Assembly: GCF_027214005.1 (NCBI RefSeq)
Contig: NZ_JAPWGY010000003.1
Location: 558,001-622,000 of the forward strand
DNA length: 64,000 nucleotides
Origin: Kiloniella laminariae
GTDB taxonomy: Bacteria > Pseudomonadota > Alphaproteobacteria > Kiloniellales > Kiloniellaceae
Direction of reading: 5' to 3'
The notes under the pieces were generated by a model, which worked only from the letters and a program-made list of their open reading frames with translations, searched no databases and had not been told where the DNA came from. Positions 61,889 through 64,000 of this stretch are shown here, in pieces (within the stretch, counting starts at the first letter, position 1; every line of letters begins with the position of its first letter). The position numbers and the translations under genes are program-made.

Positions 61889-63466
61889 ATGCAAATCATA
61901 AAAACAACGTGCCGCGCATTTGTCGCGGTTTCCATGACAGTGTTGGGGCTGTTTTCCACACTCTCGAGCACCCATGCACAAACGCCAGCAGATGTGCTGG
62001 TGGTTGGTCAAATTGCAGAACCAAAATCACTGGATCCGGCGGCGGTCACCGCGGTGAATGATTTCCGAATTCTGGTGAATATCTATGAAGGCCTGGTGCG
62101 CTATAAGCCCGGTACATTGGAAGTGGCCCCGGCATTGGCTGAAAGCTGGGAAATCAGCGAAGATGGTACCGAATACACTTTTAGACTGCGCGAAGGTATC
62201 AGTTTCCATGATGGCGCACCATTTAACGCAGAAGCGGTGAAGTTTAACTTTGACCGGATGTTGAATGAGGATCATCCCTATCACAAGACGGGCCCGTTCC
62301 CGCTGGCGTTTTTCTTTTCTGCCGTGCAAAAAACCACTGCCGTTGATGCGCTGACTGTAAAGTTCAGCTTGAACGAGCCTTATGCGCCGTTCCTGTCAAA
62401 TCTGGCGTATCCGACAGGTTTGCTGGTGTCTCCAGAAGCGGTGAAAGAACATGGCGAAGATGTTGGGCGTCACCCAACAGGCACAGGGCCGTTCAAATTT
62501 GTTGAATGGATATCTAACGAGCGTGTGGTTGTGGACCGTAACGATGAGTATTGGGGGGAAGCCGCAGGGGTGAACGCCGTGGTGTTTCGTCCGATCACTG
62601 ATGCCAACACCCGTGTAGCGGAAATGCTGGCCGGGGGAATCGATATGATGGTGGAAGTGCCGCCAACGGCTTTGTCCCAGTTTCAGAGTGATGAATTCAC
62701 AATTAAAGAACAGGCGGGACCCCACGTCTGGTTTTTGATTTTGAACGCCAAGGAAGGCCCCTTTGCCGACAAGCGTGTACGTCAGGCAGCGAACTATGCG
62801 ATCAATAAAGAAGCACTGGTGAATGATGTGCTGGAAGGCACTGCGGCTGTGGCTGCCGGGCCGACGCCCCCCGCATTTGCCTGGGCATACAATAAAGAAC
62901 TGGCGCCCTATCCCTATGATCCGGAGAAAGCCAAAGCGCTTTTGGCTGAAGCGGGTGTGGAAGGTGCCGAGCTGACATTCTTTGTCACAGAAGGCGGATC
63001 AGGGATGCTTGATCCGGTATCCATGGGAACAGCTATTCAGGCAGATCTCGCCGCCGTGGGTCTTGATGTGAAAATTGAAACCTATGAGTGGAACACCTTC
63101 TTGGGTGAAGTGAACCCCGGACTTGAAGGCAAAGCCGATCTGGCCGAAATGGCCTGGATGACAAATGATCCGGATACGCTCCCCTATCTGGCACTACGCA
63201 CAGATGCCTGGCCTGAAAAGGGCGGGTTTAACTCCGGGTATTATTCCAATGTAAAAGTTGATGAACTGCTTGAGCAGGCGCGTACATCAACCAGCCAGGA
63301 TGAACGGGCAAAGCTCTATCGCGAGATGCAGAGCATTGTTCAAGAAGATGCACCCTGGGTTTTTGTGGCCAACTGGAAGCAAAATGCAGTGACCAATGAC
63401 CGGGTGAAAAGCTTTGATCTTGAACCCTCCTTCTTGCTTCACTTGCAGAATGTGACCAAGAATTAA
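61889..63466 (+). CDS. ABC transporter periplasmic substrate-binding protein (family 5)
   Basis: A 525-residue peptide/oligopeptide-type binding protein. A signal peptide ends around THAQTPADV. Family-5 motifs are VGQIAEPKSLDPAAVTAVND, LVRYKPGTLEVAPALAESWEIS and TEYTFRLREGISFHDGAPFNAEAVKFNFDRM. The ligand may be a peptide, opine or similar compound. It is followed 55 bases later by a DppB-type permease, and is divergent from DUF1028. Confidence 0.93.
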   Translation: MQIIKTTCRAFVAVSMTVLGLFSTLSSTHAQTPADVLVVGQIAEPKSLDPAAVTAVNDFRILVNIYEGLVRYKPGTLEVAPALAESWEISEDGTEYTFRLREGISFHDGAPFNAEAVKFNFDRMLNEDHPYHKTGPFPLAFFFSAVQKTTAVDALTVKFSLNEPYAPFLSNLAYPTGLLVSPEAVKEHGEDVGRHPTGTGPFKFVEWISNERVVVDRNDEYWGEAAGVNAVVFRPITDANTRVAEMLAGGIDMMVEVPPTALSQFQSDEFTIKEQAGPHVWFLILNAKEGPFADKRVRQAANYAINKEALVNDVLEGTAAVAAGPTPPAFAWAYNKELAPYPYDPEKAKALLAEAGVEGAELTFFVTEGGSGMLDPVSMGTAIQADLAAVGLDVKIETYEWNTFLGEVNPGLEGKADLAEMAWMTNDPDTLPYLALRTDAWPEKGGFNSGYYSNVKVDELLEQARTSTSQDERAKLYREMQSIVQEDAPWVFVANWKQNAVTNDRVKSFDLEPSFLLHLQNVTKN

Positions 63467-63521
63467 ATGATCGAACTGGCGGGTGGGGTGCCCGCCAGTT
63501 CGTTTTCTCGGGGAGGAAAGA

Positions 63522-64000
63522 ATGGCTGCCTATATTCTGAAAAGACTGATTTCGGCCATTCCAGTTTTGTTCGGTATTACGCTGATTGTTTTTTTGATCA
63601 TGGCAATGATACCGGGTGACCCGGCAACCGCGATCCTGGGGGCCTATGCAACGCCGGAAAACGTGGCAAAAATCAACCGTGATCTTGGATTGGATGCACC
63701 GTTATTTCAGCGTTATTTTATTTGGCTGGGAAATCTGTTTACGGGTGATCTGGGCAGATCCTATTCGCTCAACCGGCCTGTTCTCCACGAAATTATAGAG
63801 CGGTTTCATGCCACGCTTGTTCTGGCGGGGAGCAGTTTTGTCTTGTGCGCGGTCTTTGGCATTCTGGCCGGGGTTGTTTCTGCTGCACGCCAGTATGGCT
63901 GGGCGGACAAAGCCATCACCTTCACGGTTTTGATCGGTATTTCCATTCCATCATTCTTTTTGGGGATGGTGATGATTCTGGTATTTGCCGTGCGCCTGCG
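63522..64000 (+). CDS. ABC transporter permease, DppB type (cut by window end)
   Basis: The first 159 residues of an inner-membrane permease follow GGGAGGAAAG. The frame starts MAAYILKRLISAIPVLFGIT and continues with GDPATAILGAYATPENVAKINRDLGLD and TGDLGRSYS, typical of DppB-family permeases. The C-terminal part and further transporter genes lie beyond 64000. Confidence 0.93.
   Translation, partial: MAAYILKRLISAIPVLFGITLIVFLIMAMIPGDPATAILGAYATPENVAKINRDLGLDAPLFQRYFIWLGNLFTGDLGRSYSLNRPVLHEIIERFHATLVLAGSSFVLCAVFGILAGVVSAARQYGWADKAITFTVLIGISIPSFFLGMVMILVFAVRL

Overview
This window looks like the chromosome of an alphaproteobacterium of moderate GC, probably marine or aquatic. The taxonomic call is inference. 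It rests on the run of a SUV3-like helicase, an HslR-type S4 protein, a 7Fe ferredoxin FdxA and a CarD regulator, on many TRAP, LysR and GntR genes, and on an HtpG/aconitase backbone. I see no rRNA, insertion sequence, CRISPR array or prophage. Almost all of the window is coding.

Layout. 0-7.5 kb: the end of aconitase, a DUF1223 protein, a LysR regulator divergent from a small monooxygenase/DUF2798/RidA operon, htpG, and a lipoprotein with a papain/transglutaminase-like triad. 7.5-13.4 kb (minus strand): a P-type cation ATPase with a beta-CASP RNase, and a CopC-CopD copper pair. 13.5-22.4 kb: the helicase and S4 pair, an EamA exporter and LysR pair, a DUF938 methyltransferase, a TerB protein, ferredoxin, CarD, and a metallophosphatase-like protein whose metal ligands are missing. 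22.5-28.5 kb: an adenylate cyclase, an M48-LysM protease, rhodanese, an SNase-like protein, prolyl aminopeptidase and tRNA-Arg(CCT). 28.5-30.2 kb: an AT-rich insert with one divergent metallo-beta-lactamase protein. 30.2-34.8 kb: a YitT-like membrane protein, a radical SAM enzyme, a PAS protein, MscS, a voltage-gated sodium channel and a chemoreceptor remnant.

34.9-44.9 kb is the most coherent system: an acid-sugar catabolic locus. It has a DUF1537 kinase, a class II aldolase/decarboxylase, an ABM protein, an SMP-30 lactonase, a Gfo/Idh dehydrogenase, a GntR regulator, a DctPQM TRAP transporter and an isopropylmalate-dehydrogenase-like enzyme. Both divergent promoter regions carry nearly the same 18-bp palindrome, so one regulator (probably the GntR in the middle) is likely to control the whole locus.

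45-58.3 kb: a chemoreceptor, a second PAS protein, a GST with a WYL regulator, a LysR regulator with an AcuI-like reductase, a DUF2946 protein, pseudouridine catabolism (psuK-psuG) with an FNR-type box upstream, a TetR regulator, a lipase-ceramidase pair and GabD. 58.4-61.1 kb: a structured leader followed by queC-queD-queE-queF, the 7-cyano-7-deazaguanine/queuosine precursor genes. 61.1-64 kb: a DUF1028 protein divergent from a peptide-type ABC transporter (binding protein and a permease cut by the window end). Two identical 16-bp palindromes lie between them.

Starts were often moved inward from the longest open frame to a codon with a Shine-Dalgarno sequence or to a better family fit. Family names come from recognising motifs by eye; no database search was run.
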